Shown here: positions 36,139-45,761 of the stretch, piece after piece
Layout: each line of letters begins with the position of its first letter
Numbering within the stretch: position 1 is the first letter of the stretch
Origin: Myxococcota bacterium
Lineage (GTDB): Bacteria > Myxococcota_A > UBA9160 > UBA4427
Assembly: GCA_029243605.1 (NCBI GenBank)
Contig: JAQWRT010000030.1
Coordinates: forward strand, 62,001 to 126,000
Length of the DNA: 64,000 nucleotides
Direction of reading: 5' to 3'
The notes under the pieces: model-generated
What the model was told of the DNA's origin: nothing
Databases searched by the model: none
The model's input: only the letters and a program-made list of their open reading frames with translations
Position numbers and translations under genes: made by a program

Positions 36139-37017
36139 CTATCGACTGCGTATCTCGGGGTCGAGATAGCGCAGAAAGGGGTGCTCGGGTGAAAGAACCA
36201 GGGTGGTGTTCTGGCTGAGAGTTCCCCTGTACGCCTCAAGGCTCCTCACGAAAGCATAGAATTCCGGATCTTCGCCGTAGGCCTGGGCATAGATCCTCGA
36301 GGCCTCGGCATCGCCCTGCCCCCGAGTGATCTCGGCCAGGGAAGTCGCCTGGGCGAGCAGGGTCCGCGCCTCTCGATCGGCCTTGGCCTGGATCTCCCTC
36401 GCTTCGCGCTCTCCCCGCGCCCGGTGCTCCCGAGAAATCGCGCGCCGCTGCTCGCGCATCTGGTCGTAGGCCGCGGTCTTCGCCTCCATGGGGAGTTCCG
36501 TTCGGTTGATCCGCACGTCGACGATCTCGATTCCCTTGGCGGCGAGATTTCCACTCACCGCGTCTCCCAGATCACCGACGAGCTCGGCGCGCGCAAGCAG
36601 GTCCAGCAGAGACATGCGCCCCACGGCGGCCCCCACTACAGACTTGAGTTGGCGCTGGATGACGGGCTCGGCCCCCTCCTCCAAGCGAGGAAAACTACGC
36701 CGAAAGAGCAATGGATCGACCACACGCCAGACCGCGTAGTAGTCCACGGCCAGGCGCTCACTCTCGATTTGCATTTCCACGGGCTCGGCATCGAGAAATT
36801 GAAGCCGCTTATCGATGGTCACCATCTCTTCAACCAGCGGAATCCGCCAGGTCAGGCCCGGCTCACTCAGGCTTTCCCTCCACGGAGCGCCGAGGAGGAG
36901 AGGAATCTTGTATTCCCACTCGTTCACCACCACGGCGGGCCCGACACCGAATTGCCCGGCCCAGATCACGCCGGCCAACGAACCCACCAAGATCAAAAGC
37001 GCAAAGAAAAGCCTCAT
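36139..37017 (-). CDS. hflC: HflC, SPFH-domain protease modulator
   Basis: A 292-residue membrane-anchored SPFH protein with one N-terminal membrane segment (LFFALLILVGSLAGVIWAG), the SPFH domain, a charged coiled coil (REHRARGEREAREIQAKADR) and a C-terminal helix (EDPEFYAFVRSLEAYRGTL) diagnostic of HflC. With HflK it forms a periplasmic cage around the FtsH protease. The start overlaps the hflK stop by 4 bases. Confidence 0.92.
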   Translation of the reverse strand: MRLFFALLILVGSLAGVIWAGQFGVGPAVVVNEWEYKIPLLLGAPWRESLSEPGLTWRIPLVEEMVTIDKRLQFLDAEPVEMQIESERLAVDYYAVWRVVDPLLFRRSFPRLEEGAEPVIQRQLKSVVGAAVGRMSLLDLLARAELVGDLGDAVSGNLAAKGIEIVDVRINRTELPMEAKTAAYDQMREQRRAISREHRARGEREAREIQAKADREARTLLAQATSLAEITRGQGDAEASRIYAQAYGEDPEFYAFVRSLEAYRGTLSQNTTLVLSPEHPFLRYLDPEIRSR

Positions 37018-38036
37018 GGCCTGCCGCCTCCTGACATCACCCCAGAAGCCCCGCGATTCGATGGCACGGGAACGAAGGGAAGAACTTGAGCCGCATCGCC
37101 CTCGACGATCACCTTCTCAACCCCGGGCAGGACCTGCTCCATGGTTTCGATATAGAGCCGTCGCCGGGTCACTTCCGGAGCCCGCTGATACTCCGCCAGA
37201 AGTGCTGAAAAACGCTGACCCTGACCCCTGGCCTCGAGCACCTTGGCCTCTTTGTAAGCCTCGGAGCCCTCGCGCAATTCGGCGGCCTCCGCTCGGGATC
37301 GCTCGAGAATCTCGGCCTTCTGGCCCCGCGCCTGATTGATAAAGCGCTCTTCGTCCTGCTGAGCCGCAGCGACTTCGCTGAATGCAGCCCTGACGCTCTC
37401 GGGCGGGTTTACCTCCTGGAGATTGATCTTCTCCACCTGGAAGGCCATGGCGTCCCCTTCGGCTGTGAAATAGCTCGTCAGAGTCTTGATCAGCAGGGTC
37501 TGGGCCATCTTCTCGACATCTTGCTTCCGGTAGATGAGCACCTCGTCCACTGTCATTCCGCCTACCACTTGACGAACCGCCGACCGGGCCGCTTGGAAGA
37601 GAATCATCTTCGGCTCGAGCATTCCATACTCAAACGAGTAGGCATCGCTCACCGTGTACTGAAGTTCGAAGCTGACGCTGACAATATTCTTGTCGGCGGT
37701 CTGCATCAGCAAGCCTTCTCGCTCGCCGCCCTCAGCGTCTCCGCGGCGGATACCGAAGACTTCCGTGCGCTGACCTTGGGTGTTGACCTTCTTGTCGTAC
37801 TCGAGCGGTTCGGGCCAATGCCAATTCCAGCCCTCCTTATGCTCGGTACGAAAATTCTCTCCCAGCCGGAGGATGATCGCCTCTTCACCCAAATCCAGCT
37901 TGTAGAAGCCTGTCCCGACCCAACCGAGAATTACACCTACTGCCACAAGCCCAAGGACTACATTGGTGACGGTCCGGGCCGCCCCCCTTTTTATCTTTTC
38001 CACTTTCGGGGAACTGCCCTGATCCTCAGGTGCCAA
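37014..38036 (-). CDS. hflK: HflK, SPFH-domain protease modulator
   Basis: A 340-residue partner of HflC. One membrane segment (VVLGLVAVGVILGWVGTGFY), SPFH domain with EEAIILRLGENFRTEHKEGW, a coiled coil, and a C-terminal stretch TRRRLYIETMEQVLPGVEKV with VLPFVP, characteristic of HflK. It is 1 base after the slipin gene and overlaps hflC by 4, so nfeD-slipin-hflK-hflC is one transcription unit by spacing. Confidence 0.92.
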   Translation of the reverse strand: MAPEDQGSSPKVEKIKRGAARTVTNVVLGLVAVGVILGWVGTGFYKLDLGEEAIILRLGENFRTEHKEGWNWHWPEPLEYDKKVNTQGQRTEVFGIRRGDAEGGEREGLLMQTADKNIVSVSFELQYTVSDAYSFEYGMLEPKMILFQAARSAVRQVVGGMTVDEVLIYRKQDVEKMAQTLLIKTLTSYFTAEGDAMAFQVEKINLQEVNPPESVRAAFSEVAAAQQDEERFINQARGQKAEILERSRAEAAELREGSEAYKEAKVLEARGQGQRFSALLAEYQRAPEVTRRRLYIETMEQVLPGVEKVIVEGDAAQVLPFVPVPSNRGASGVMSGGGRP

Positions 38037-38816
38037 CTAGCTCTCCTCCACCGATGTATCGACCACCGGCAGCTGCGGCTCCGACTCGCCCATGAAGGGC
38101 CGGATCAAATCGAGGGGAAGCGGGAAGATCGTGGTCGAACTATTCGTCCCCGCGATTTCAGAGAGGGTTTGCAAGTAACGCAACTGCAAGCCAGCGCTTT
38201 CGCTCGAGAGCGTCCGGGCCGCATCGGCCAGGCGCTGGGAAGCCAGCAACTCGCCTTCGGCGAGAGTCACCTTGGCTCGCTTCTCCCGCTCGGCTTCGGC
38301 CTGCTTGGCCATCACCCGCTGCATATCCTGGGGAAGGTCGATCTGCTTCACCTCAACCGCGCGCACCTTGACTCCCCAGGGCTCCGTCTGGAGATCGATG
38401 ATCTCCTGCAGTTGAAGGTTGATGCGATCCCGATCCGAGAGCAATTCGTCGAGTTCAGCCTGGCCGCAAACGCTGCGAAGCGTCGTCTGAGCAAGCTGAG
38501 AGGTCCCATAGAGATAATTTTCGACCTGGATCACCGCTTTTTCAGCGTGAAGCACCCTGAAATAGAGCACCGCATTCACCTTGACCGAGACGTTGTCCCG
38601 CGTGATGACCTCCTGGGAAGGAACGTCCATCACGATCTCACGCAGGCCAATCCGGACCATTCTATCCACTCCGGGGATAATCCACCGGAGACCGGCTGTC
38701 CGGATCCCCACGAAGCGACCGAGCCGAAAGAGCACGCCCCGTTCGTACTCCGGAAGGATTCGCACACCTGCAATAAAGAGCGCCGCCAGCACGCCAACCA
38801 AGATCAAGACAAACAT
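38037..38816 (-). CDS. slipin (stomatin-like SPFH protein)
   Basis: A 259-residue bacterial stomatin homologue: an N-terminal membrane hairpin ([20 protein letters not shown]), then [22 protein letters not shown], which is the usual slipin start, and the SPFH domain with [20 protein letters not shown]. Slipins pair with NfeD proteases in many bacteria, and the nfeD gene is 30 bases upstream. The ATG at 38816 follows GAGGGGGA; a TTG 15 bases upstream is possible. It also abuts two further SPFH genes, hflK and hflC. Confidence 0.92.
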   Translation of the reverse strand: MFVLILVGVLAALFIAGVRILPEYERGVLFRLGRFVGIRTAGLRWIIPGVDRMVRIGLREIVMDVPSQEVITRDNVSVKVNAVLYFRVLHAEKAVIQVENYLYGTSQLAQTTLRSVCGQAELDELLSDRDRINLQLQEIIDLQTEPWGVKVRAVEVKQIDLPQDMQRVMAKQAEAEREKRAKVTLAEGELLASQRLADAARTLSSESAGLQLRYLQTLSEIAGTNSSTTIFPLPLDLIRPFMGESEPQLPVVDTSVEES

Positions 38817-38846
38817 TTCATTCCCCCTCAAAACTTCGGCGCAACG

Positions 38847-40244
38847 CTAGCGCCGGTCCGTCGCTCGTTTCACCCGGAGATAAAGACCCTCGAGCGAAAC
38901 GATCTCAACCGCTTCTCCAGCCTCGATTGTCTCCGAGGCCTCGCCGCTCCAGTACTCTCCGCGCACAAAAATTTTGCCTCGGGGCGAGAGTTCAGTGGCC
39001 GAAGTGCCCACGAGCCCGATCATTTCATCAATACCCGACTGCTGCTTGGCAACAAAGCTCCGCCCCAGAGAGAAAACGATCACCCCGGAAAAAATCCCCA
39101 AACCCAGCACCACCGGCACGAGCACGGACCAGAACGAAACCGAAAGATCGCTCAAATCCGGCTGATCGAACACCATGGTCCCCCCCAAGAGGAAGCAGCC
39201 AATACCGGCCGCAAAGAGCACACCGAACGAAGTCACGAATATTTCGGCCACCAATAAGCCCATGCCAGCCACGATTAGGATCAAACCCACCCAATCGAAG
39301 GGAAGGATCTGGAGCGCGATGCCGGTCAGCACCAGGCAGACGGCGCCCGCCGCACCCGGCAGAATCAGGCCAGGATTATTGAACTCGATATAAAGACCCA
39401 TTAGGCCGCCGAGAAGAAGGATCACCGCCACGTTGGGGTCGGAGAGAAAGTTGAAAATCGACTGCAGAACGGTCATCTCGATATATTGGACCGGAGCGCC
39501 CTCGAGCTTCAAAGTCACGGTCTCGCCGGCCACATCGACCTCGCGCCCCTCGGCCTTCTCGAGCAATTCGCTACGACTCGAAACCACGAAGTCGATAACC
39601 CCGAGTTCCACGGCCTTTTCGGCGTCCACCGCGACCGAATCACGAACGGCATCGGCCACCCACTCCACATTTCGCTTGCGATGCTTCGCGATGGATTCGA
39701 CGTAAGAGGCAAGCAGGTTCTCGGCCTTCTCCATCGAGATGTCTCGAGCCGGAGCCTCACCCTCTTCGCCTGAGCCGGTCCCGCCTCCCCCACTACCCCC
39801 GATGGAAACAGGGTGCGCAGCGCCAATCGAACTCCCGGGCGTCATGGCCGCGATATTCGCCGCGATGGTCACGAACATGCCCGCCGAGGCTGCCCAGGCG
39901 CCGCGAGGTGTCACGTAGACCAGGGTCGGAATCCCGGCGTTGAGCATGCCCTTGATGATGTCCTGGCTCGAAGAAACCAGACCGCCCGGGGTATCTAGCT
40001 CGATCAAGAGTGCCGCGGCTCCCTCGGCCTCGCTCTTCGCGATGGCCTCGATAATATAATCCGCCGAAGCGGGATTGATCGAACCCTCGATAGTGATCAC
40101 ATTGAGGTGCCCGGCCGCGTGCGCTTGATCCGGGGCCAGAACGGCACTCGAAAGAACGAGGAGCATCGCCACCAGAGTGGCGAGGGCAGCGGGAATCAGC
40201 GAATTCAACAGGTCTCGCGCGGAGCTTAGTTCGGGGGGTTTCAA
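38847..40244 (-). CDS. NfeD-family membrane serine protease (ClpP class)
   Basis: A 465-residue long-form NfeD. A signal/anchor segment, then the ClpP-like protease domain (about 47-240): LLIELDTPGGLVSSSQDI and the nucleophile Ser120 in AWAASAGMF, with a Lys in SMEKAENLLASYVES as the likely dyad base. Four or five membrane segments follow (about 265-385), then a C-terminal OB-fold NfeD domain (about 400-462). Known archaeal homologues cleave stomatin C-termini, which fits the adjacent slipin. The start overlaps the coaBC stop by 4 bases. Confidence 0.92.
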   Translation of the reverse strand: MKPPELSSARDLLNSLIPAALATLVAMLLVLSSAVLAPDQAHAAGHLNVITIEGSINPASADYIIEAIAKSEAEGAAALLIELDTPGGLVSSSQDIIKGMLNAGIPTLVYVTPRGAWAASAGMFVTIAANIAAMTPGSSIGAAHPVSIGGSGGGGTGSGEEGEAPARDISMEKAENLLASYVESIAKHRKRNVEWVADAVRDSVAVDAEKAVELGVIDFVVSSRSELLEKAEGREVDVAGETVTLKLEGAPVQYIEMTVLQSIFNFLSDPNVAVILLLGGLMGLYIEFNNPGLILPGAAGAVCLVLTGIALQILPFDWVGLILIVAGMGLLVAEIFVTSFGVLFAAGIGCFLLGGTMVFDQPDLSDLSVSFWSVLVPVVLGLGIFSGVIVFSLGRSFVAKQQSGIDEMIGLVGTSATELSPRGKIFVRGEYWSGEASETIEAGEAVEIVSLEGLYLRVKRATDRR

Positions 40245-41452
40245 CGGGACCTCTCACTCCTCATTTTTTCGACGCGATCGAGTATCTGCCGAGCCACCTC
40301 GTGCTTGCTCAGCAGCGGGACCTCTTCGACCTCTCCGCCCCGGCTAAGCAGGTAGACCGCATTGGTATCGACATTGAATCCGGCATCGTCGCGCGAGATG
40401 TCGTTGGCGACGAGCAGATCGCAACCCTTCCGCTCGAGCTTCCTGAGAGCGGCCGGAACGACATTTCCGCTCTCCGCCGCGAAACCGACAACGGTCCGCT
40501 CTCCCTTTTGGGCACAGACTTCGGCGAGAATATCCGGGTTGGTCACCAGTTTGAGTGTGATGCCGTCCTGGGATTCCAGGGACTCCTTCTTGATCTTCGC
40601 CACCTCGGGAACCTCGGGACGAAAATCGGCCACAGCAGCCGCCTTGATCACGATGGTCGCGTCGCCGAGTTCCTGCATCACCGCATCTCGCATCTCAAGC
40701 GCGGACTCGACGTCCAAGCGCTTTACACCGGCGGGGGTTTCGAGATTCGTCAACCCAGCCACCAGGCAAACGCGAGCTCCGCGACGGGCAGCCTCCTCCG
40801 CCAGGGCGAAGCCCATCTTCCCCGACGAGCGGTTGGTGATCGTGCGCACGGCATCGATGGGCTCGGCCGTACCCCCGGCAGTCACCAAAACGGTTTCACC
40901 CGCCAAACTCTGAGAGCCCAGCAACAGGCCGGCCTCGGCGACGATCTCCGAGGGGTCCGACATGCGCCCCTCTCCTTCCCAACCGCAGGCGAGTTCGCCG
41001 ACTCCGGGACCAACGAAGCGAACGCCTCGGCCACGCAGAGTTTCAAGATTGGCCTGGGTCGCCGGGTGGTTCCACATATTGACGTTCATGGCCGGCGCAG
41101 CCAGCACCGGCGCCTCGGTGGCCAAGAGCACGGCGCCCACAAGGTTCTCGGCCAACCCATGGGCCATCCCGGCGAGGGTATTGGCCGTGGCCGGCGCCAC
41201 GATGACCAACTCCGCCCAGTCGGCCAGACGAATGTGATCGATTTCGCCCTCTTCCGAGGGATCGAAGAGATCTTGACGGACCGTTGCCCCGGTCAGCGTC
41301 TGAAGCGCCAGAGGCGAGACAAAACGAGACGCCGTGGGAGTCAGCGCGCAACGCACCTCATGACCCACGCGCTGGAGCTGGCGAACGAGGTCCGGGACCT
41401 TGTAGGCCGCAATGCCGCTGGTCGCGATGAGTAGGATGCGCCGAGCTTCCAT
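40241..41452 (-). CDS. coaBC: phosphopantothenoylcysteine synthetase/decarboxylase
   Basis: Bifunctional coenzyme A enzyme (Dfp), 403 residues. The flavin-dependent decarboxylase half shows HIRLADWAELVIVAPATANT (catalytic His), APAMNVNMW, and GELACGWEGEGRM (active-site Cys). The synthetase half begins ETVLVTAGGTAEPIDAVRTI and has NRSSGKMG and AAAVADFRP. Together with coaD 200 bases upstream it covers most of CoA synthesis after pantothenate phosphorylation. Confidence 0.96.
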   Translation of the reverse strand: MEARRILLIATSGIAAYKVPDLVRQLQRVGHEVRCALTPTASRFVSPLALQTLTGATVRQDLFDPSEEGEIDHIRLADWAELVIVAPATANTLAGMAHGLAENLVGAVLLATEAPVLAAPAMNVNMWNHPATQANLETLRGRGVRFVGPGVGELACGWEGEGRMSDPSEIVAEAGLLLGSQSLAGETVLVTAGGTAEPIDAVRTITNRSSGKMGFALAEEAARRGARVCLVAGLTNLETPAGVKRLDVESALEMRDAVMQELGDATIVIKAAAVADFRPEVPEVAKIKKESLESQDGITLKLVTNPDILAEVCAQKGERTVVGFAAESGNVVPAALRKLERKGCDLLVANDISRDDAGFNVDTNAVYLLSRGGEVEEVPLLSKHEVARQILDRVEKMRSERSR

Positions 41453-41651
41453 GATCGAAGACCCCCTCCTGGGGCAGACTCGCGGGGTCGGTGGCTATTC
41501 CAATCCGTATCGGGTCCGAATTCCGGCAGCCCGCAGGGCTGCCCCGACCTCCGGAGCGCCTGCATGGTACAGGAAGCCCGTTCCCGCGTCCAAAACGGCT
41601 TGCCCCAGGGCTAATCCGGAGCCGGTCCCGCCCGAGCCCCGGAATCCCCGG

Positions 41652-42155
41652 CTAGACCGTCGAGATTTTGCGCTTAAGACAACCCTCGACCAAAGGAGGC
41701 ACAAAATCGGCCACGCTGGCTCCAAAGCGAGCCAGCTCCTTGAGTCGTGAAGAACTCACGTAGATGTACTCCTGGCTCGAAGCCAGAAAAATGATCTCGA
41801 CCGACTCCTCGAGGTGTCGATTCATCAAGGCCATTTCGAACTCATACTCAAAATCCGACATCGCGCGCAGACCACGAATGATCGCGCACGCACCCATGGT
41901 TCGCGCGTGCTGCACCACGAGCCCTTCGAAACTCTCCACCCGAACACCCTCGGTTTCGCCGAGAACGCCGTTGAGCATGTCGAGCTTCTCTTCGAGGGTA
42001 AACAATCCCGATTTGCTGACGTTATTGGCGACAGCAACCACCACCTCGTCGAACATCCGCAGGGCGCGGTAAATCAAGTCGAGATGGCCGTTGGTGATCG
42101 GGTCGAAGGATGCCGGAAAAAGCGCAACTCTCACCGGTTTGGTTTTCTGGGTCAT
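41652..42155 (-). CDS. coaD: phosphopantetheine adenylyltransferase
   Basis: A 167-residue enzyme making dephospho-CoA from 4'-phosphopantetheine and ATP. The nucleotidyltransferase motif is in LFPASFDPITNGHLDLIYRA, and the second signature region reads YVSSSRLKELARFG. The length is as expected. It lies 15 bases after rsmD, the common rsmD-coaD pairing. Confidence 0.96.
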   Translation of the reverse strand: MTQKTKPVRVALFPASFDPITNGHLDLIYRALRMFDEVVVAVANNVSKSGLFTLEEKLDMLNGVLGETEGVRVESFEGLVVQHARTMGACAIIRGLRAMSDFEYEFEMALMNRHLEESVEIIFLASSQEYIYVSSSRLKELARFGASVADFVPPLVEGCLKRKISTV

Positions 42156-42170
42156 CTTCTCTCGCTCTCC

Positions 42171-42785
42171 CTACTCGTTGGTCTCATTCACGGCGACACT
42201 CTCATCAGCATCCAGGCCCAGCCAATAGATCACCGTGTCTCCGTACTTGCGTGTGCGTTCGACGCTCAGGCCCGCCACCCTGGGCAGCGAGTGACGCTTG
42301 GGTCCCTCGACCACCACGACACCCGTTGGCTGAAGAATATCGCAGGCCACGAGGGCATCGAGTACCCCTGATATGTCATCGAAGTCGGCGTAGGGGGGAT
42401 CGAGAAAAACCAGGTCGAAGCGGTTGCCCTCGTCGGCCAGGCGCCGGAGAGCAGCGCGACACTCCATCCGCATGACCTCAGAACGCTCGGCGACGCCCAG
42501 AGTCCGAAGGTTGCGGTCGACCACCCGTACCGATGTCTGGGCCCGGTCCACGGCCACCAGAGATTCCGCCCCTCGGGAAAGTGCTTCGATCCCCAGGGCA
42601 CCGGTTCCGGCATAGAGGTCGAGAACCCTATCCCCCGAAAGGTCGCCGAGGATCGAGAAAAGTGACTCCCTCACGCGGTCCGAGGTCGGCCTCACCCCGG
42701 CCGGGGGCGGAGCAAGGTTTCGCCCACCCAGACTTCCGGCGACGACTCGCAGCCTGTTACCCCCCCTTCCCTTTGGTGCGCGCAC
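42171..42785 (-). CDS. rsmD: 16S rRNA (guanine966-N2)-methyltransferase
   Basis: SAM-dependent methyltransferase modifying G966 of 16S rRNA. Homology begins LRVVAGSLGGRNLAPPPAG; the SAM site is VLDLYAGTGALGIEALSRGA and the catalytic motif DLVFLDPPYADF. The start is uncertain: the GTG at 42785 gives 204 residues, close to the family norm, whereas the frame remains open another 33 codons. It heads the rsmD-coaD pair and is divergent from an XRE-type gene. Confidence 0.92.
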   Translation of the reverse strand: MRAPKGRGGNRLRVVAGSLGGRNLAPPPAGVRPTSDRVRESLFSILGDLSGDRVLDLYAGTGALGIEALSRGAESLVAVDRAQTSVRVVDRNLRTLGVAERSEVMRMECRAALRRLADEGNRFDLVFLDPPYADFDDISGVLDALVACDILQPTGVVVVEGPKRHSLPRVAGLSVERTRKYGDTVIYWLGLDADESVAVNETNE

Positions 42786-42968
42786 AAGCCTAGCAATTAA
42801 TCCCCGGCATCCCTGGGTCTCGAAGTCGAAGATCCCTTGAGCGTTCAGCCAATCTTCGCCTTGAATCCCCGCCGTCCCCCGCATAAACTGCGTGCCGCTT
42901 GGACTGGCTCCATTGCATCCGCCTGGTGCCGGTCACGCTCAGTCAAACCGCAATTCAGGAGACCCACG

Positions 42969-43211
42969 TTGGCGACCGCCACCGCAGTCAATCGGCACAA
43001 GAAAAAACTTTCCGAGCGCATTTCCAGGATCAGGGGCAAGCGCTCCCAGCGTCAATTCGCTCGGGAGTTGGGCGTCTTCCAACAGAACGTCCACCGCTAC
43101 GAGAGCGGCTCGACGCCCCACGCGGATTTCCTGATCACCCTCGCCCTGAAGGAAAACATTTCCCTGGACTGGCTCCTGCTGGGCAAGGGAAGGATGCGGC
43201 GCACTCGCTGA
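42969..43211 (+). CDS. small XRE-type helix-turn-helix protein
   Basis: An 80-residue DNA-binding protein. After a basic N-terminus it has the cro/C1 HTH pattern: ERISRIRGKRSQRQFARELG, then VFQQNVHRYESGSTPHADFL, ending SLDWLLLGKG, which is the typical end of short XRE regulators. I choose the TTG at 42969 because AGGAG lies 7 bases before it; the upstream extension of the frame overlaps the divergent rsmD start and shows no homology. It may be an autoregulator; its target is unknown. Confidence 0.8.
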   Translation: MATATAVNRHKKKLSERISRIRGKRSQRQFARELGVFQQNVHRYESGSTPHADFLITLALKENISLDWLLLGKGRMRRTR

Positions 43212-43549
43212 CCTGCGCTTCTCTTGCCCAAGGTCTGCCCAGGGGATGCACAGAACCCCCCAAGGCCTCGGGTCCGGCGCGCTTTGCACCTCCCCATCCG
43301 CCGCAACCGCACCCACGCCAATAGTGGTAGATCACTACCCCTGCCCCCCAGACGGCCCGCCTCCTCCGACGACGTCGCACGCGCACAAGCCGGGACAACT
43401 CATGCCGCGGCCTGGCCTTTCCGAGCCGCCCCGAGCACGGGCATGGATATTGCTCCAGTAAACCCCAAGGGCGGCACGAAGCGGCGCCCGAGCGAGGCCT
43501 AGCCCCCAACGGGACGCGCATCGGCCTCGCAATGGGAAGGGGCGATTCA
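43212..43549. other. gap without recognised gene
   Basis: About 340 C-rich bases between the XRE gene and the lytic transglycosylase gene. A small GGTAG/CTACC inverted repeat is at 43326-43339. No coding sequence or clear promoter consensus is seen. Confidence 0.4.
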
Positions 43550-44275
43550 ATGGAGAGCCAACTCACTCGAAAACCGGGGCGAAAGACGCTCCCTCGATAT
43601 GCGCAACTGTGGGCCCTAGCGACCCTGGCGTGCGGGGGTGTGCTGGCTCTGGGTCTCGCCCTTGCCCTGGTCCAAGCGGCCTCGCTTCCCTATGCCGCCG
43701 CCGCCTTCGAACCCGTGCAAAACCCGATCCCCCTGACGAAGGAGAAGGCCCAACTCGGGACCGCCGTACTCCGGGCCAAAATGGAGACCGACACCCTGGT
43801 TCTCAAGCAACTGCGTCGCCGGGGTAGCGTCCTCTCGGCGAGGCAGGCCGTCAATCTCGCCCAGGTCATCATCGAGGAAGCCGACCGACACGACTTGGAA
43901 CCCGCTCTGGTGCTGGCGGTAATCCAGGTGGAGAGCAGCGGCCGACCGACCGCGGTCTCGCCGGTCGGCGCCCGGGGCTTGATGCAGATCATGCCGCCCA
44001 CGGGCAAGGAACTCGCCGATCGGAATGGCATCCCCTGGGACGGGCCCGACACCCTCTTCGACCCGGCCGTCAACGTCAAGCTCGGCGTCGCCTACTTGCG
44101 CAAGCTGACCGACCGCTACCAGGATGTGGCCACCGCCCTGGCCGCCTACAACTGGGGTCCGGGCCGAATCGACCGCCGCATCCGGTCGGGCAAGGGCGTC
44201 CCCACCCTCTACCCCGACCGAGTACTCGAGGTCTACACCACCGCAAAGCGAACCGTGAGCGTCGGACGCTCGTAA
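43550..44275 (+). CDS. membrane-anchored lytic transglycosylase (SLT domain)
   Basis: A 241-residue murein-cleaving enzyme. One N-terminal membrane anchor (about 21-44), a helical linker, and a C-terminal SLT domain (about 105-235) with catalytic Glu128 in VLAVIQVESSG, then GARGLMQIMPPTGKELA, NVKLGVAYLRKL and ALAAYNWGPGRID, all family-1 hallmarks. ATG at 43550 is preceded by AAGGGG. It releases anhydro-muropeptides, the substrates recycled by the anmK/amgK/murU genes nearby. It ends 7 bases from the convergent dacB-like gene. Confidence 0.9.
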   Translation: MESQLTRKPGRKTLPRYAQLWALATLACGGVLALGLALALVQAASLPYAAAAFEPVQNPIPLTKEKAQLGTAVLRAKMETDTLVLKQLRRRGSVLSARQAVNLAQVIIEEADRHDLEPALVLAVIQVESSGRPTAVSPVGARGLMQIMPPTGKELADRNGIPWDGPDTLFDPAVNVKLGVAYLRKLTDRYQDVATALAAYNWGPGRIDRRIRSGKGVPTLYPDRVLEVYTTAKRTVSVGRS

Positions 44276-44282
44276 ACTCGCT

Positions 44283-45761
44283 TTAGGCGCCGGGCTTCAC
44301 CAGCGCCTCGAGCCAGGCATCCACCGCCTGCATGGCGGCATGGGCGCTGCCCGCGTACCCGTTGACCAAGATCGAAAAAATCACGGTCTTGCCCTCGGCG
44401 CGCTCGGCGAAACCCGAAAGCGCCACCACCCGGTGTGATTTCAGCAGGCCGGTCTTCGCTCGAACCCGGTCCAAAGCCCCGGGCATGCGCCTCTCCAGAG
44501 TTCCGTCCCGGCCGCCCAGGGGCAACGCGGCCATGAACTCGGGGCCAAAGCGAAACGAGTCCGCCCCCAATCGGAGTGCATCCACCACCATTCGCGCACT
44601 CACGCGATTCCGGGGAGAAAGGCCCGACCCGTCGGCCAGGACCGCCCCGGGGCCCAGCACGCCGAGTTCTGTAAGCCGTTGGCGCATGGCCTTGAGCCCC
44701 GACGACCAGTTGCCGGGAACTGAGGCCTCTCCCGCCGCCAGGCTCTTCACCAGACTCTCGGCCATGCTGTTGTTGCTGTACTTGAGGAAGAGCCCGACGA
44801 TCTCGCTCAGCGGGCGCCCCCGATAACGCAGCCACTCCTCCCCCGTCTTCACCTCTCCCCGCCGAACTCGGCCGCCCACGTCGATCCCCAGCGCGGCCAG
44901 TTGCATTTCGAATAGGGCCCCGGCATAGAGCGCTGGATCGCGCACGCTCCGGGCAAAGGTCCGCGCCCCGCGATCCCGGGCCAAGCCCCCGCTCACGGCG
45001 ATCGTCTCCGACGACGCGTCCGCCGGGCCGCGGCCGACCACCAAGCTATCCGCCGACCCCGCCGGCCCGGTCACGGCGCGGTTCTGAATCTCGAGATAAG
45101 CCAGGGGGGGGTCGATCTCGACCCTCACCGCATCGCCCGGGCTTGCCCCGGGCGTCACCCGGACGAAGAAGGCGCCATAGTTGGCGGAGAGGCCGGCCAC
45201 CGGGGCGTGATACGCCCGGGACGAGGGCTGGCCCCAGTCCGGATGCCAGTATTCGGAATCGAAATGCGAGGGGTCGACCACCAGGTCCCCTTCCACACGC
45301 CTGAGCCCACGTTGTCTGAGATCCGCGGCCAAGCGCCACCAATCCTCGGAGTTGAGCGCGGGATCCCCGCCGCCAACCACCCCGAGCCGGCCTACGAGGC
45401 CGTCGCTCTCGCTCCCTCCCGGGCCGGGATCGGCGCGGATCACGGTCTCGAACCGATGACTCGGGCCCAGGGCATCCAGGGCTGCCAGAGCGGTGAACAG
45501 TTTGAGATTCGAGGCCGGCACCCTCGGCGCTTCGGGGTGGCGGGCGTAGAGGACGTCGCCACTCCCGACCTCCACGATCAGGGCCCCCACCCGAGCTTCG
45601 GCCAAGGGACCGGCGGCGAGGAGCGCATCCAAACGGGTCGCCAGGGGCGCCGGGGCGGGAGGCGTATCCGGGGCGGCAAAGCCCGGCCTAGGCGCCACCC
45701 CCCAGAGCATCGCCAGGACCCACACCCAGGCCAACACCCGTCCCACACCCGTGGGTTTCAT
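44283..45761 (-). CDS. dacB: D-alanyl-D-alanine carboxypeptidase/endopeptidase (PBP4 type)
   Basis: A 492-residue periplasmic class C penicillin-binding protein. Signal peptide of about 29 residues ending GFAA. Active-site motifs: SNLK at 84-87 in VPASNLKLFT, SNN in KYSNNSMAESLVKS, and KTG in RAKTGLLKSHRVVAL. The insert between motifs 1 and 2 is long, as in PBP4/DacB. The ATG at 45761 has GGAGG upstream and starts a clean signal peptide; the longer frame does not. It trims or cleaves peptide cross-links in peptidoglycan. Confidence 0.93.
   Translation of the reverse strand: MKPTGVGRVLAWVWVLAMLWGVAPRPGFAAPDTPPAPAPLATRLDALLAAGPLAEARVGALIVEVGSGDVLYARHPEAPRVPASNLKLFTALAALDALGPSHRFETVIRADPGPGGSESDGLVGRLGVVGGGDPALNSEDWWRLAADLRQRGLRRVEGDLVVDPSHFDSEYWHPDWGQPSSRAYHAPVAGLSANYGAFFVRVTPGASPGDAVRVEIDPPLAYLEIQNRAVTGPAGSADSLVVGRGPADASSETIAVSGGLARDRGARTFARSVRDPALYAGALFEMQLAALGIDVGGRVRRGEVKTGEEWLRYRGRPLSEIVGLFLKYSNNSMAESLVKSLAAGEASVPGNWSSGLKAMRQRLTELGVLGPGAVLADGSGLSPRNRVSARMVVDALRLGADSFRFGPEFMAALPLGGRDGTLERRMPGALDRVRAKTGLLKSHRVVALSGFAERAEGKTVIFSILVNGYAGSAHAAMQAVDAWLEALVKPGA

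Noticed and set aside
37521..39257. Long plus-strand open frame (578 codons)
   Set aside because: It is antisense to hflK, the slipin gene and part of nfeD, has His/Arg/Pro-rich composition typical of GC-rich shadows and no recognisable domain.
41495..41725. Minus-strand frame between coaBC and coaD ending in plausible protein sequence
   Set aside because: It overlaps the coaD end, has no usable start after coaD and no recognised family; the 199-base gap is treated as intergenic.
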